Below, one piece after another: positions 49,010 to 57,988 of a stretch of 64,000 bases of DNA. The position numbers and the translations under genes were made by a program. Under the pieces are notes generated by a model. The model saw only the letters and a list, made by a program, of their open reading frames with translations. It was not told the origin of the DNA and did not search any database. This stretch comes from Stentor coeruleus (taxonomy: Eukaryota; Ciliophora; Heterotrichea; Heterotrichida; Stentoridae): the NCBI GenBank assembly GCA_001970955.1, contig MPUH01000065.1, forward strand, positions 1-64,000, read 5' to 3'. Numbering within the stretch: the first letter of the stretch is position 1; each line of letters begins with the position of its first letter.

Positions 49010-50518
49010 ATGGGCAATATCTGCTGTGCAAATGGTATAACATTATCCCCTGAAAGTAAGCATCATTCAAAAAGTGCCATGGTATTAGGGCATTCACGAA
49101 TAGTTCTTAACCGAAACTTTAATTCTTTCGACTCAGTCTATAACTTAGAAAAAAGCAAACTTGGTTATGGTAGCTATGGAGACGTAAAATTATGCACAGA
49201 CAAACAATTGATGACATGCAAAGCTGTAAAAATCCTAAACAAAGATTATCTTCGAACCTCCAACATAGAAAGCTCATGGTTTTATAGTAAAATCGATATT
49301 TTAAACCGTTTAGACCATCCTTTAATTGTTCGTTTCCACGAATTTTTTGAGGAATGCGACTTTTTTTATTTACTAATGGATTATCATCAAGAAGGCGACT
49401 TACTAAAACACTTAAAATCCAACTTCCCTTTAAAAGAAGATAAAGTTTGCAGTATAATCTATCAATTATTAATAGCTACTGCATATATGCATAATAAAAA
49501 AATAGCTCATAGAGACCTTAAACTTGAAAACATTCTCATAACAACATCATCAGGAATTTCAATAAAAGTTATAGATTTCGACACTGCAGCTTACTTTGAA
49601 GGAAGTGCACTTTCTGGGAAATATGGGACTTATCATTACATGGCACCTGAAACTATGAATAATTTCTATAATGAAAAATGTGATATATGGAGTTTAGGGG
49701 TTATAATGTATATTATTCTTACAGGAAAAACTAATCTACCAGGTATGTCTGATACTCAATGTCCAAGTAATGCACATCAGTTAAAATTAGACTTTTCTCA
49801 ACCATTATGGCAAAAAGTATCTGCTCCAGCTAAAAACCTTTTAAAAAAACTATTAGAAAAAGAACCTTTAAAAAGACTCACAGCAGTACAAGCTTTAAAT
49901 CATATTTGGTTCCAACAGTTATCTCATGATAATTATGATACAACTTTAAATGTTCTTGATAAAATTTTCAAATTCAATAATAAACCTCTAGTCAAAGCAG
50001 CTAAAAAAATTATCCTACATTTAAGAACATCTAAAGATGAGATTACGTCAATTGAAAAAGCATTTTTGTATTTAGATAAAGATTATGATGGGGAAATTTA
50101 TAGAGATGATGTGTTTAATTTTTATCTTTTGAGATATACAAATGAAGAAGCTGAAGAATATACAACAGAAATTATGAGAAAATTCTGTGATTTTGCTGAT
50201 GTTGTTGTTAGTTACTCAGCTTTTGTTGAGGTCGCAACTGATGAAATGGCTTTGGTGGATTCACAGAATTTAAGATATCTTTATGATTTACTTAGGTATG
50301 AAGAAGTTTGTAGGAATTTAGATGTTGTAAATAAGGAAGAGAGAATATTAGGAAAAGAAGTACTAAACGTAAATAAACTTTCTAATGTGTTTGCAAAGGC
50401 AATCAATATTGATAGAGATGCTATACAGATATGGGCGGATTATTTACAAAATTATAAATGTGAGAGTTTGGGTTTTGAAGAATTTAGTGCAATTGTGGAA
50501 GAAGGGATAAGTAAGTAA
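49010..50518 (+). CDS. CDPK-like kinase with DFD motif
   Basis: The product has 502 residues. It begins M-G-N-I-C-C, a site for N-myristoylation of Gly2 and palmitoylation of Cys5/Cys6, so membrane attachment is likely. The kinase domain (about 45-302) has the Gly loop G-Y-G-S-Y-G, Lys74, the catalytic H-R-D (Asp169), and M-A-P-E, but D-F-D (189-191) instead of D-F-G. The C-terminal region is calmodulin-like: one recognisable EF-hand loop at 356-367 (Asp356, 358, 360, Gly361, with Asp367 instead of Glu at the last position); the other expected loops have lost their ligands. This is the CDPK plan of plants, ciliates and apicomplexans with reduced calcium binding. It may be regulated by calcium weakly or in another way. 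Confidence 0.87.
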   Translation: MGNICCANGITLSPESKHHSKSAMVLGHSRIVLNRNFNSFDSVYNLEKSKLGYGSYGDVKLCTDKQLMTCKAVKILNKDYLRTSNIESSWFYSKIDILNRLDHPLIVRFHEFFEECDFFYLLMDYHQEGDLLKHLKSNFPLKEDKVCSIIYQLLIATAYMHNKKIAHRDLKLENILITTSSGISIKVIDFDTAAYFEGSALSGKYGTYHYMAPETMNNFYNEKCDIWSLGVIMYIILTGKTNLPGMSDTQCPSNAHQLKLDFSQPLWQKVSAPAKNLLKKLLEKEPLKRLTAVQALNHIWFQQLSHDNYDTTLNVLDKIFKFNNKPLVKAAKKIILHLRTSKDEITSIEKAFLYLDKDYDGEIYRDDVFNFYLLRYTNEEAEEYTTEIMRKFCDFADVVVSYSAFVEVATDEMALVDSQNLRYLYDLLRYEEVCRNLDVVNKEERILGKEVLNVNKLSNVFAKAINIDRDAIQIWADYLQNYKCESLGFEEFSAIVEEGISK

Positions 50519-50844
50519 TCTTAATTATATAGAAATTATGGTATGGATTGTTAATTATAATGATAGTTTTAGGTGATTTTTTTAGAGAATGATTTAGAGA
50601 ATTGATTAATAACTTGAAGCAATTTTTTTAATTATTCTTTGGCAAAAATTTAAATATTGTATTAAGATTAGCAAGATGTAATTATTTTGTATAAGTTTAG
50701 TAGTCAATTATTATTTTGTTATATTTATTATGATAAGAACTCTAAAAAATCCTAGTTAAATATAAACTTTTACTTCAAGCAATCAATCAAAATAATCATT
50801 ATTCAAATTACTGATAATATCCCAAGTAACACAATGGCATAATA
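50519..50844. other. 326-base spacer
   Basis: AT-rich spacer between two + genes. A short ATG-stop (ATG GCA TAA) lies just before the start of the next gene at about 50833; it is probably chance. Nothing else seen. Confidence 0.4.
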
Positions 50845-51738
50845 ATGAAAAATTGTTCTATCATTTTAGAATCAAGTGTCCGATCTTCTTCTTCAATTAG
50901 AGATTATTTCTTAATAGCCTACTCAATACTAGTCCTACTATTTACAATCAGAATAATTATATTCAAATGTAAAAGACAGTATAATATGATCATAGAAACA
51001 ATTATAAACTTCTCTTATATTTTACTATTCTCTCTTTTTGGTAAGATTTAAACAGCACGAATTTTATCAATAATCACAATAAAATCAAAAGACGCCTCAA
51101 CATCTTTCGCATCTTTAAGTTCATCATCTTTATATGCAGGTCTTTATTTCTCTTGGCTTTGTATATCAGTATATTTTGATTTATCATCATGTATAGAAAC
51201 AGTTAGAAAAATGAAAAAAATTTTGATTGCAGTAGTTCTTATATTATCTGCAATAATTTATGATTTTCTAAGGTATGTTTTTGAAATTCATGATAGGATT
51301 AATGTGAATGAACCATATTTGGATATTATTATAATTTTTACATACAAATGGTTACTTGCATATGGAATAGCTGTTTATTCATATAGAATTCTTTACAAAT
51401 ATGTTAATGAAATGTTTGAAGATTCATATAGGAAAGGATTTTCCAAGACTATGAATAAATTTTTTATTTATTTCAGCATTTTATATATTGGGTCAACAAC
51501 TTTTGAGTTTGTTTTTTATATAAGTGATTGCTTTTCTAATAAAAGCCAGAATCTTATAGTTGTTTTATATTATACGATATTTGAAATATTTCCTTGTTTT
51601 GTATTTTTTATTGCCACACTTAAGGTAAATAGCTCTGAGTTTTCTTCGAGTATTTTGACTTATTTATTTGAAACACAAAATTTACCTCAAGTATTGGTGG
51701 GTGTAGAAGGAAGAGAATTTGAAGAAGTTATTTATTAA
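50845..51738 (+). CDS. Seven-helix membrane protein, intron-split
   Basis: Two exons (50845-51040 and 51056-51738) give 292 residues. Seven hydrophobic segments are visible: about 20-40, 47-66, 87-106, 122-144, 157-181, 200-220 and 235-258, with short polar loops and a 35-residue acidic tail. Without splicing, the first two helices and the last four fall in separate small frames and the third is missed. The layout resembles G-protein-coupled-receptor-like proteins, in particular the plant THH1/TOM1/TOM3 group, but I see no diagnostic motif and the match rests on topology. No signal peptide. It lies between the CDPK-like kinase and PIWI genes, same strand. Confidence 0.78.
51041..51055 (+). 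other. 15-base intron in seven-helix protein gene
   Basis: GTAAGATTTAAACAG, phase 1. Splicing joins G to CA (giving Ala) and restores an open frame into the third helix. Retention leads to a TAA stop. It is the only one of the seven introns that ends in CAG and not TAG. Confidence 0.9.
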
Positions 51739-52195
51739 TACATAAATTATCGTATAGACTACTTATAGATAAATATTTTTTAAACCATACTTGCAAAAAT
51801 ATTTCTTGAATTTTTTGTCTTTAATACTTCAAATAAAACTATAGAGTTGCCTTATAGTTTTTTATTTGAAATTGCGTTAGAATGTAAGTTTTTATGGAAT
51901 ACTAACTCATAATAAGTTTTAATTTTCCGGGCTATTTTCTTTATATCTTAATTTTACCAAAACACTATAAAATACTCTTATAAGTGTATACCTAATATAT
52001 CTAGTTAAATCATATTTTCAATAAACATCGCCAAGTCAACTGCAAATTAAAAAACCCTATGCAAAAAAGTAATTTAAATAGTCCCTATATTTATATTTTC
52101 GCAAAAGATCCTATCCTTCAATACTAATCACATAGTCAGGATCTTCGGAGAATATCAGCCCATTTTTAAGAGTTAAATTTTAGTTTATAATAATT
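51739..52195. promoter_or_regulatory. 5' flank of PIWI gene
   Basis: 457 bases. The right half is C/A/T-rich with little G. TTATAATAATT lies directly before the ATG at 52196, as in several other genes here. Confidence 0.45.
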
Positions 52196-54502
52196 ATGGC
52201 TGATAGACCAGGAACCCAAGGAGGATCCAATATTGTAGTGACAACAAATTTTTTCAGACTTAAAAAGTCTCCAGTCAACAATGTGACTGTGTATTCGATA
52301 AGCTTCACTCCTGATATCGAAACTGAAAATAGGTCATTACGTACAGCACTTCTAGGAAACGGGAAGGTTCAAGTTGAGGCTCAGATAGGGAAATACATTA
52401 AGACTGGTAATGTCTTGTATTCAAAAACTGCTAAAAGTGAACCCTTCTCAGTTAATGTCTTATCTCATGAAAACGCTCAATATGTATTAGTTGTGACCCC
52501 AGTCGGAACAGTCACCGGGGCAAACGTTGATTCATATAGAATGTATGCCAACTCAGCATTGAAAAAAATGCTTTCAACACTTGACCTTAAACAAGTTACA
52601 AGAATGCCAAAATTTTACGATATAAGGCAAACCCAACGTGTGGACCAGCATAGCCTTGAAGTTTGGAGAGGTTATACAGCCACTTTTTCACATCATCTTC
52701 AAGATATGCTTTTAAATCTTGATTTCTCAAGTAAAATCATCAGAGATACAACAGCCCTTCAATACATTGAAGAAATTAAAACCAATAATCGTGGGGGAAA
52801 TCTTGAACAAATTTTGAACTCAGAAATGGTTGGAATGATTGTAATGGCGAAATATGGGAATTTTAAATGTTATAAGATTGAAAAAGTTATTTTGAATGAA
52901 AATCCTACAGGGACTTTTAAAGCACGTGATGGGCCGATTACTTATATTGATTATTTCAAAAAAAGATACAATATAGCAATTAAATCAGTTAGACAACCTT
53001 TAATTGAAACTTCTATTGAGAAAGGTGCTAAACAAATCAAACTTATACCAGAATTGTGTTGCTTGACTGGCCTTTCAGAAGATATGAGAAGAGATTTTAG
53101 GGCAATGAATGATATTGCTGCTTATACAAGATTAGATCCAGCAAGTCGTCTTAGAGTATCTACAGATTTAGCAAATAGGTTAGCGAATGATAAAGGATGC
53201 AAAGCTATATGTGAAGAGTATAATATGCAGATAGATCAAGCACCTATTCAAGTCAATGGTATTCGTTTTCCTATGGAAGGAATAAAAGTAGGGCCAAACA
53301 ATTCGGATATTGTGCAGATTGATCAAAGGGGAGGCTTTACTTTAAGGTCTTCAATTGTAGCAGCTGTGCCAATTGAGCATTGGATTGTCTTGACTACTGA
53401 TAGGGATGCACAAAATCGAGACAGACTAATCAAGACCTTAGTAAATAAAGGAAGTCAACTAGGTATTAGAATGGGCCAAGCTATACAAATGGACTACCAG
53501 CCAAGGAACTTGAAAAACATGATTTCTTCTTTAAACCAACCTCAAGGTGGTAGACCAGTTCCTCAAATTGCCTTGATAGTAGTTTCACCAAATGACAAAA
53601 GAGGCTATAACGATATAAAAGAAGCTTGTGCATTAACTTCAGGTATCCCAACTCAATGCTTAAAAGCTAATAATCTAAACAACCCTAAAAAATTCGACTC
53701 AATCATGTCGAAACTTGTAGTCCAAATGGCTGTAAAAACTGGTTCAACAGCTTGGCAAGTATCCCCAACTCCAGGTATACCTCAAAAAACTATGGTTATA
53801 GGTATTGATGTCTTTCATGATACAGTCCTCAGAGCTAAAAGTGTACTTGGATTTGTCGCTTCAATTCACCCAGCTTTTACAAACTACTTCAACACTACTC
53901 GTATTCATCAAAGTGTTGGACAAGAAATCGGTGGCCATGTTGGAGAATGTTTAAGAGAAGCTTTACTTGCTTTCTTTGAGGCAACAAGAAGAAGATTTAT
54001 GCCTGATTTAATTATTGTTTATAGAGATGGTGTTGCTGATAGTCAAATTGATGCAGCAAAAAAGTTTGAAGTTGAAGCAATGAAAAATACGATAAAGTCT
54101 TTCCAAGGATATTCACCAAATCTTGTCTATGTTCTTGTGAATAAAAAAACGAATGCTAAACTTTTTGTTCAAGGACAGAGAGGTATGGATAATCCCCCAT
54201 CAGGAACTGTTGTAAATTCGGTTGTTATACCAGAAAGTCAATCATTTTATTTGATAGCTCATACTGTTACTCAAGGAATGGCTTCACCAACTTTATATAG
54301 GATTATTCATAATGACAATAATACTGATCCGATGATTGTGGCTAGACTTGCATTTAAGCTTTGCTATATGTATTACAATTGGACTGGTGGAATTAAAGTT
54401 CCTGCACCAACCATGATGGCACATAAGCTTGCTTATCTTGTAGGACAAAGTGTTCATGCTACTCATGTAGAAGCACTTAGAACTTTACCTTGGTTCTATT
54501 AG
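52196..54502 (+). CDS. PIWI-clade Argonaute with intact slicer site
   Basis: The product has 768 residues, a normal PIWI length. After the N and PAZ regions the PIWI-typical P-E-L-C-C-L-T-G-L ... M-R-R-D-F motif lies at about 285-305. The MID 5'-phosphate pocket has Tyr471, Lys475 and T-Q-C (Gln487). The PIWI domain has the complete catalytic tetrad: Asp538 (I-G-I-D-V), Glu577 (G-Q-E-I-G), Asp611 (Y-R-D-G) and His743 (M-A-H-K-L), and ends in the canonical W-F-Y with the last residues close to L-P-W-F-Y. It should bind small RNAs of the piRNA/scnRNA type and cut RNA targets. In other ciliates PIWI proteins guide removal or retention of germline DNA when the macronucleus develops. Whether this copy is used in development or in vegetative growth cannot be read here. 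Confidence 0.95.
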   Translation: MADRPGTQGGSNIVVTTNFFRLKKSPVNNVTVYSISFTPDIETENRSLRTALLGNGKVQVEAQIGKYIKTGNVLYSKTAKSEPFSVNVLSHENAQYVLVVTPVGTVTGANVDSYRMYANSALKKMLSTLDLKQVTRMPKFYDIRQTQRVDQHSLEVWRGYTATFSHHLQDMLLNLDFSSKIIRDTTALQYIEEIKTNNRGGNLEQILNSEMVGMIVMAKYGNFKCYKIEKVILNENPTGTFKARDGPITYIDYFKKRYNIAIKSVRQPLIETSIEKGAKQIKLIPELCCLTGLSEDMRRDFRAMNDIAAYTRLDPASRLRVSTDLANRLANDKGCKAICEEYNMQIDQAPIQVNGIRFPMEGIKVGPNNSDIVQIDQRGGFTLRSSIVAAVPIEHWIVLTTDRDAQNRDRLIKTLVNKGSQLGIRMGQAIQMDYQPRNLKNMISSLNQPQGGRPVPQIALIVVSPNDKRGYNDIKEACALTSGIPTQCLKANNLNNPKKFDSIMSKLVVQMAVKTGSTAWQVSPTPGIPQKTMVIGIDVFHDTVLRAKSVLGFVASIHPAFTNYFNTTRIHQSVGQEIGGHVGECLREALLAFFEATRRRFMPDLIIVYRDGVADSQIDAAKKFEVEAMKNTIKSFQGYSPNLVYVLVNKKTNAKLFVQGQRGMDNPPSGTVVNSVVIPESQSFYLIAHTVTQGMASPTLYRIIHNDNNTDPMIVARLAFKLCYMYYNWTGGIKVPAPTMMAHKLAYLVGQSVHATHVEALRTLPWFY

Positions 54503-54783
54503 AATTAGTTAATTCATTCTATTTATTGAATCTTAAGCTTTTTTTATGTTTTATGATAAAAGTATAAATGATTTCACATTTTGTTAGATAATTGTTTTAG
54601 ATTATTATAAGGTAAGTTATTAAGATCTTCTTAATAACATCTTCAAATAGTACCCTATACATTTTTTTCTTTTCATAGGTTTACTAAAATATATGATTTC
54701 CTATAAAAACCAAAAACTCAATCCTAATCATAAAATCATTTCCAAAACCCATTTCAAAAACCTTAAAGCAAATTTTATAATAA
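54503..54783. promoter_or_regulatory. Spacer upstream of VPS11
   Basis: 281 bases between two + genes. G/T-containing 3' flank, then nearly G-free sequence from about 54700 and TTTTATAATAA before the ATG at 54784. Confidence 0.45.
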
Positions 54784-57600
54784 ATGTCACAAACTCAGTG
54801 GAAAAAATTCACCAAATTCTTTGATCCACAATCAGTAGTACCATCAGGGCCAACGAAATCCATAAGTGAAGACTCTGATAAGCAAAGTGGGTCAAACATC
54901 GATATCGCAGAAACAAAATTTGTCGAGAATTATCTTGGGCTTATGTACCGAGGCATCCCAAACGGTAAAGTCTTAGTATGTCTTGGTGATCAAGTAAAAT
55001 TCACATCCCAAGCCCATGATTTTAACCTTTACTACATGTCAAAGTCAAGAAAACACCCAATTCTTGTGACAATCGGCTTAGATGAAGCTGACTACAATCG
55101 TAAAGGTTTAGTTAAAATCTGGGATATCTCAGACCCACAATCCATGAAAGAAATCGTCAACATCCTTCTTCCAGATACAACAGCAATGAATATCTTATGT
55201 TTTGCCATGACAGATGATATGTCACGTATGGCTTTAGGATTATCAACAGGTCAAATCTATTATATAACCGGGAATATTATACAAGGTTCTAAATCAATAA
55301 ATAAAAAGTTCATAAGCAACGAGAAAAAAGCTGCAATTACAAACCTTTTCTTTTTTGTCAAAGGGAATTCTACGTTTTTATTCTATACAACTGCTGAAAG
55401 TGTTGGAAGTTATTTACTTAAAGAAAAAGGAGAGACACACAATTTACTTGAAGAATTCGATGGATGTGGACATTTGTGTGCTGATTTGGATGAGAAAAAA
55501 GAAAGGTTGGTTGTTGCGATGACTAAACTTAATGCGATAACAGTTTTTTTACCTGAGTTTAAAGGACAGACATGGTCGATTGAAGGTCAAAAGACAATAT
55601 TAAAATGTGTGCATAATCAAGTATTAGTTGTCACAGTGAATAAAAATCAACAACAAGTGACTATATACGATATTGATAATAAACTTATATCATTCCAAAG
55701 CAATTATAGTCAAATCGACCATATACTCTGTGAGGATGATGGGGTTTTCATATTATCTAAAAACAACAAAAAAGAAGTTATTATTCAAAAACTTATAGAA
55801 AAAGATACAAATGAAAAACTTAAAATCCTTATAAATAAAAACGCTTATGATATCGCATATAACATGGCCCGATCGGAAGGATATGAAGAATCATTTATAG
55901 CTGAAATTTCTAAAATGCAAGGTGATCATTATTATAACAAAGGGGATTTTGATAATGCTATTAATTGTTATAAACAAACTGTAGGGTTTTTAGAAGCTTC
56001 ATATGTTATAATCCAATTTTTAGATGCTTCGAAAATTGAATATTTGACAAGTTATTTAGAAACTTTACATAGTAGACATCATGCTAATAATGAACATACA
56101 GCTTTGTTACTTAATTGTTATGTGCATTTAAAAAAAACTGATGAATTGGCTAAGTTTTTAGCTCAATCCAATGATGATTATGAGCTTTTTGATCCTAAAA
56201 CAGCTATTGACGTTTGTTGTAGTGTGCATTGTTATGATCTTGCATTATCTTTAGCATCTAAGCACAAAATGCACACTTTGTATGTGAAAATCCGTATCGA
56301 AGAAGAAAAAAAGTATCTAGAAGCTATTTATTATATAGAAACCAGCATGTCAATATCAGGTTTCGCTAAGATTTTTAAGGAATTCGGGCAGATTCTAATG
56401 AAAAATGAACCTGTTAAAACCCGTGAGCTTGTGTTTAAAACAATTAAATCTTTAAATTTAAAAGTCGGTCTAAGTACTTATTTACCCGAGACTGAAAAAG
56501 ATGAAAAACCCCAAAAAGATCAAGATGATGATGATTTTGTATTGGAAGATATGAAAAAAAAACCTATAACTGTTACTTATTATCAAGTATTAGAATCAGT
56601 TATGTCTGGACTTGTTAATCATCCTGATATACTTGATGATTTGCTTTCGGATATTATTAAAGGAACTCCTGATATTGAGAATATTGTTTATCATAAATTA
56701 TTTGAGTTATATTTGCAACAAAGGAAACCTTTAAAGGAAAATGATAATTCAAGGTTGATAAGTTTGCCTAAAAGTTCAGGAAGGGATTTGAATTATTATG
56801 AGAAAAAAATCAAAGACCTTTTAGAGCAAGCGAATAATAAATATGATAAACATCATGTGCTTATGCTGTTTAAAATGTATGATTATTCGGATGGAGTCGT
56901 GTCAATTTCTCACCTTATGGACAGCAAACAAGAACTTATGTTTCATTATATAAAAACCAATGACCATGGAAATATATGGAACACTTGTGATAAATATGGT
57001 AAAGAAGATAATGATTTATGGGTACAAGCTCTGACTTATTTCTGTACAAAAGATGATACAAAATGCATGCAGTACATCGAAAAAATCCTCCAAGAAATCG
57101 AGCAAAAAGATTTCCTAACTCCATTAATTGTTCTTAAAATCCTATCCAAAAGCCGAAATATCACCTTTGGCACAGTGAAAAACTACCTAAAAAAACAGCT
57201 TTCCAAACATCAGCAGGCTATGAAAAATGACCAAGACGAGTACCTTCGAAACTCTCAAAACATTAAACAAAAAAAAGAAGAAATTTATGAACTGAAAACC
57301 CAAGCTAGGAAATTCCAATTCAATAAATGTGCTGGTTGCGACTTAAAACTTAACCTACCAAGTGTACATTTTATGTGTCTTCATAGTTATCATCTTAGTT
57401 GTCTTACTGATAATGCTCATGAATGCCAACATTGTACAGAACAAGCGTCTAGAGCTTCAGAGAGAAAATCAGAGTATCAGAAACAAAGTATGAATCATGG
57501 AACTTTTTTCAAAGAACTTTCGGCTAATGATGATAGGTTCGGAACTATTGCTAAATATTTTGGTAGAGGATTATTTTCGAATAATTCTAAAAGTAATTAG
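54784..57600 (+). CDS. VPS11: VPS11, core CORVET/HOPS subunit
   Basis: The product has 938 residues, close to human VPS11 (941). The N-terminal part is a WD-like propeller (about 70-340). The helical solenoid follows, with the family's Y-N-K-G-D-F-D-N-A-I-N-C-Y step near 385 and the strongly conserved T-S-Y-L-E-T-L-H ... E-H-T-A-L-L-L-N-C-Y block near 420-445. The C terminus carries a RING-H2-like finger beginning at Cys849 (C-x2-C, then M-C-L-H-S-Y-H-L-S-C and C-x2-C). VPS11 is in the core shared by the CORVET and HOPS tethers and links to VPS8 or VPS39 through its C-terminal region. The CORVET subunit VPS8 is encoded 37 kb upstream in this window. Confidence 0.94.
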   Translation: MSQTQWKKFTKFFDPQSVVPSGPTKSISEDSDKQSGSNIDIAETKFVENYLGLMYRGIPNGKVLVCLGDQVKFTSQAHDFNLYYMSKSRKHPILVTIGLDEADYNRKGLVKIWDISDPQSMKEIVNILLPDTTAMNILCFAMTDDMSRMALGLSTGQIYYITGNIIQGSKSINKKFISNEKKAAITNLFFFVKGNSTFLFYTTAESVGSYLLKEKGETHNLLEEFDGCGHLCADLDEKKERLVVAMTKLNAITVFLPEFKGQTWSIEGQKTILKCVHNQVLVVTVNKNQQQVTIYDIDNKLISFQSNYSQIDHILCEDDGVFILSKNNKKEVIIQKLIEKDTNEKLKILINKNAYDIAYNMARSEGYEESFIAEISKMQGDHYYNKGDFDNAINCYKQTVGFLEASYVIIQFLDASKIEYLTSYLETLHSRHHANNEHTALLLNCYVHLKKTDELAKFLAQSNDDYELFDPKTAIDVCCSVHCYDLALSLASKHKMHTLYVKIRIEEEKKYLEAIYYIETSMSISGFAKIFKEFGQILMKNEPVKTRELVFKTIKSLNLKVGLSTYLPETEKDEKPQKDQDDDDFVLEDMKKKPITVTYYQVLESVMSGLVNHPDILDDLLSDIIKGTPDIENIVYHKLFELYLQQRKPLKENDNSRLISLPKSSGRDLNYYEKKIKDLLEQANNKYDKHHVLMLFKMYDYSDGVVSISHLMDSKQELMFHYIKTNDHGNIWNTCDKYGKEDNDLWVQALTYFCTKDDTKCMQYIEKILQEIEQKDFLTPLIVLKILSKSRNITFGTVKNYLKKQLSKHQQAMKNDQDEYLRNSQNIKQKKEEIYELKTQARKFQFNKCAGCDLKLNLPSVHFMCLHSYHLSCLTDNAHECQHCTEQASRASERKSEYQKQSMNHGTFFKELSANDDRFGTIAKYFGRGLFSNNSKSN

Positions 57601-57988
57601 AATAGTTTTATATTGGAATTACACATTTATTAAATTCATCATCAAAATTGTTTTGGAGAATTTTCATTGTTTGTAGGGTTGTCTTCGCTTTGTATTTTTA
57701 TGATTAGGTTTTTCTTTTGTTTGTGTCTTAGTTTAAGCTTTGTATTTTTACTATTATCTTGAGTTTTTAGTATTTTGTAAACTTTGATCTTGGATTTAGT
57801 TAGAGCGATTAATAAATTAGAGATTATAAAGTATATATGAAAAATTTATATGAGCTTTTACTAACTTCCCTACTGTAATATAAAGTATTTTCATATAAAT
57901 TTTCATCAAAAAGGAAAAAATATTTAATTTTTATGTTCAGACCATCTCTTTTGTGTTAAGAATTAATAAAATTATTGTATTTGATATA
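57601..57988. other. Convergent 3' spacer, 388 bases
   Basis: Between the ends of VPS11 (+) and a coiled-coil gene (-). T- and G-rich on the left with the phrase TTGTATTTTTA repeated (near 57690 and 57738). No RNA gene or known terminator motif. Confidence 0.45.
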
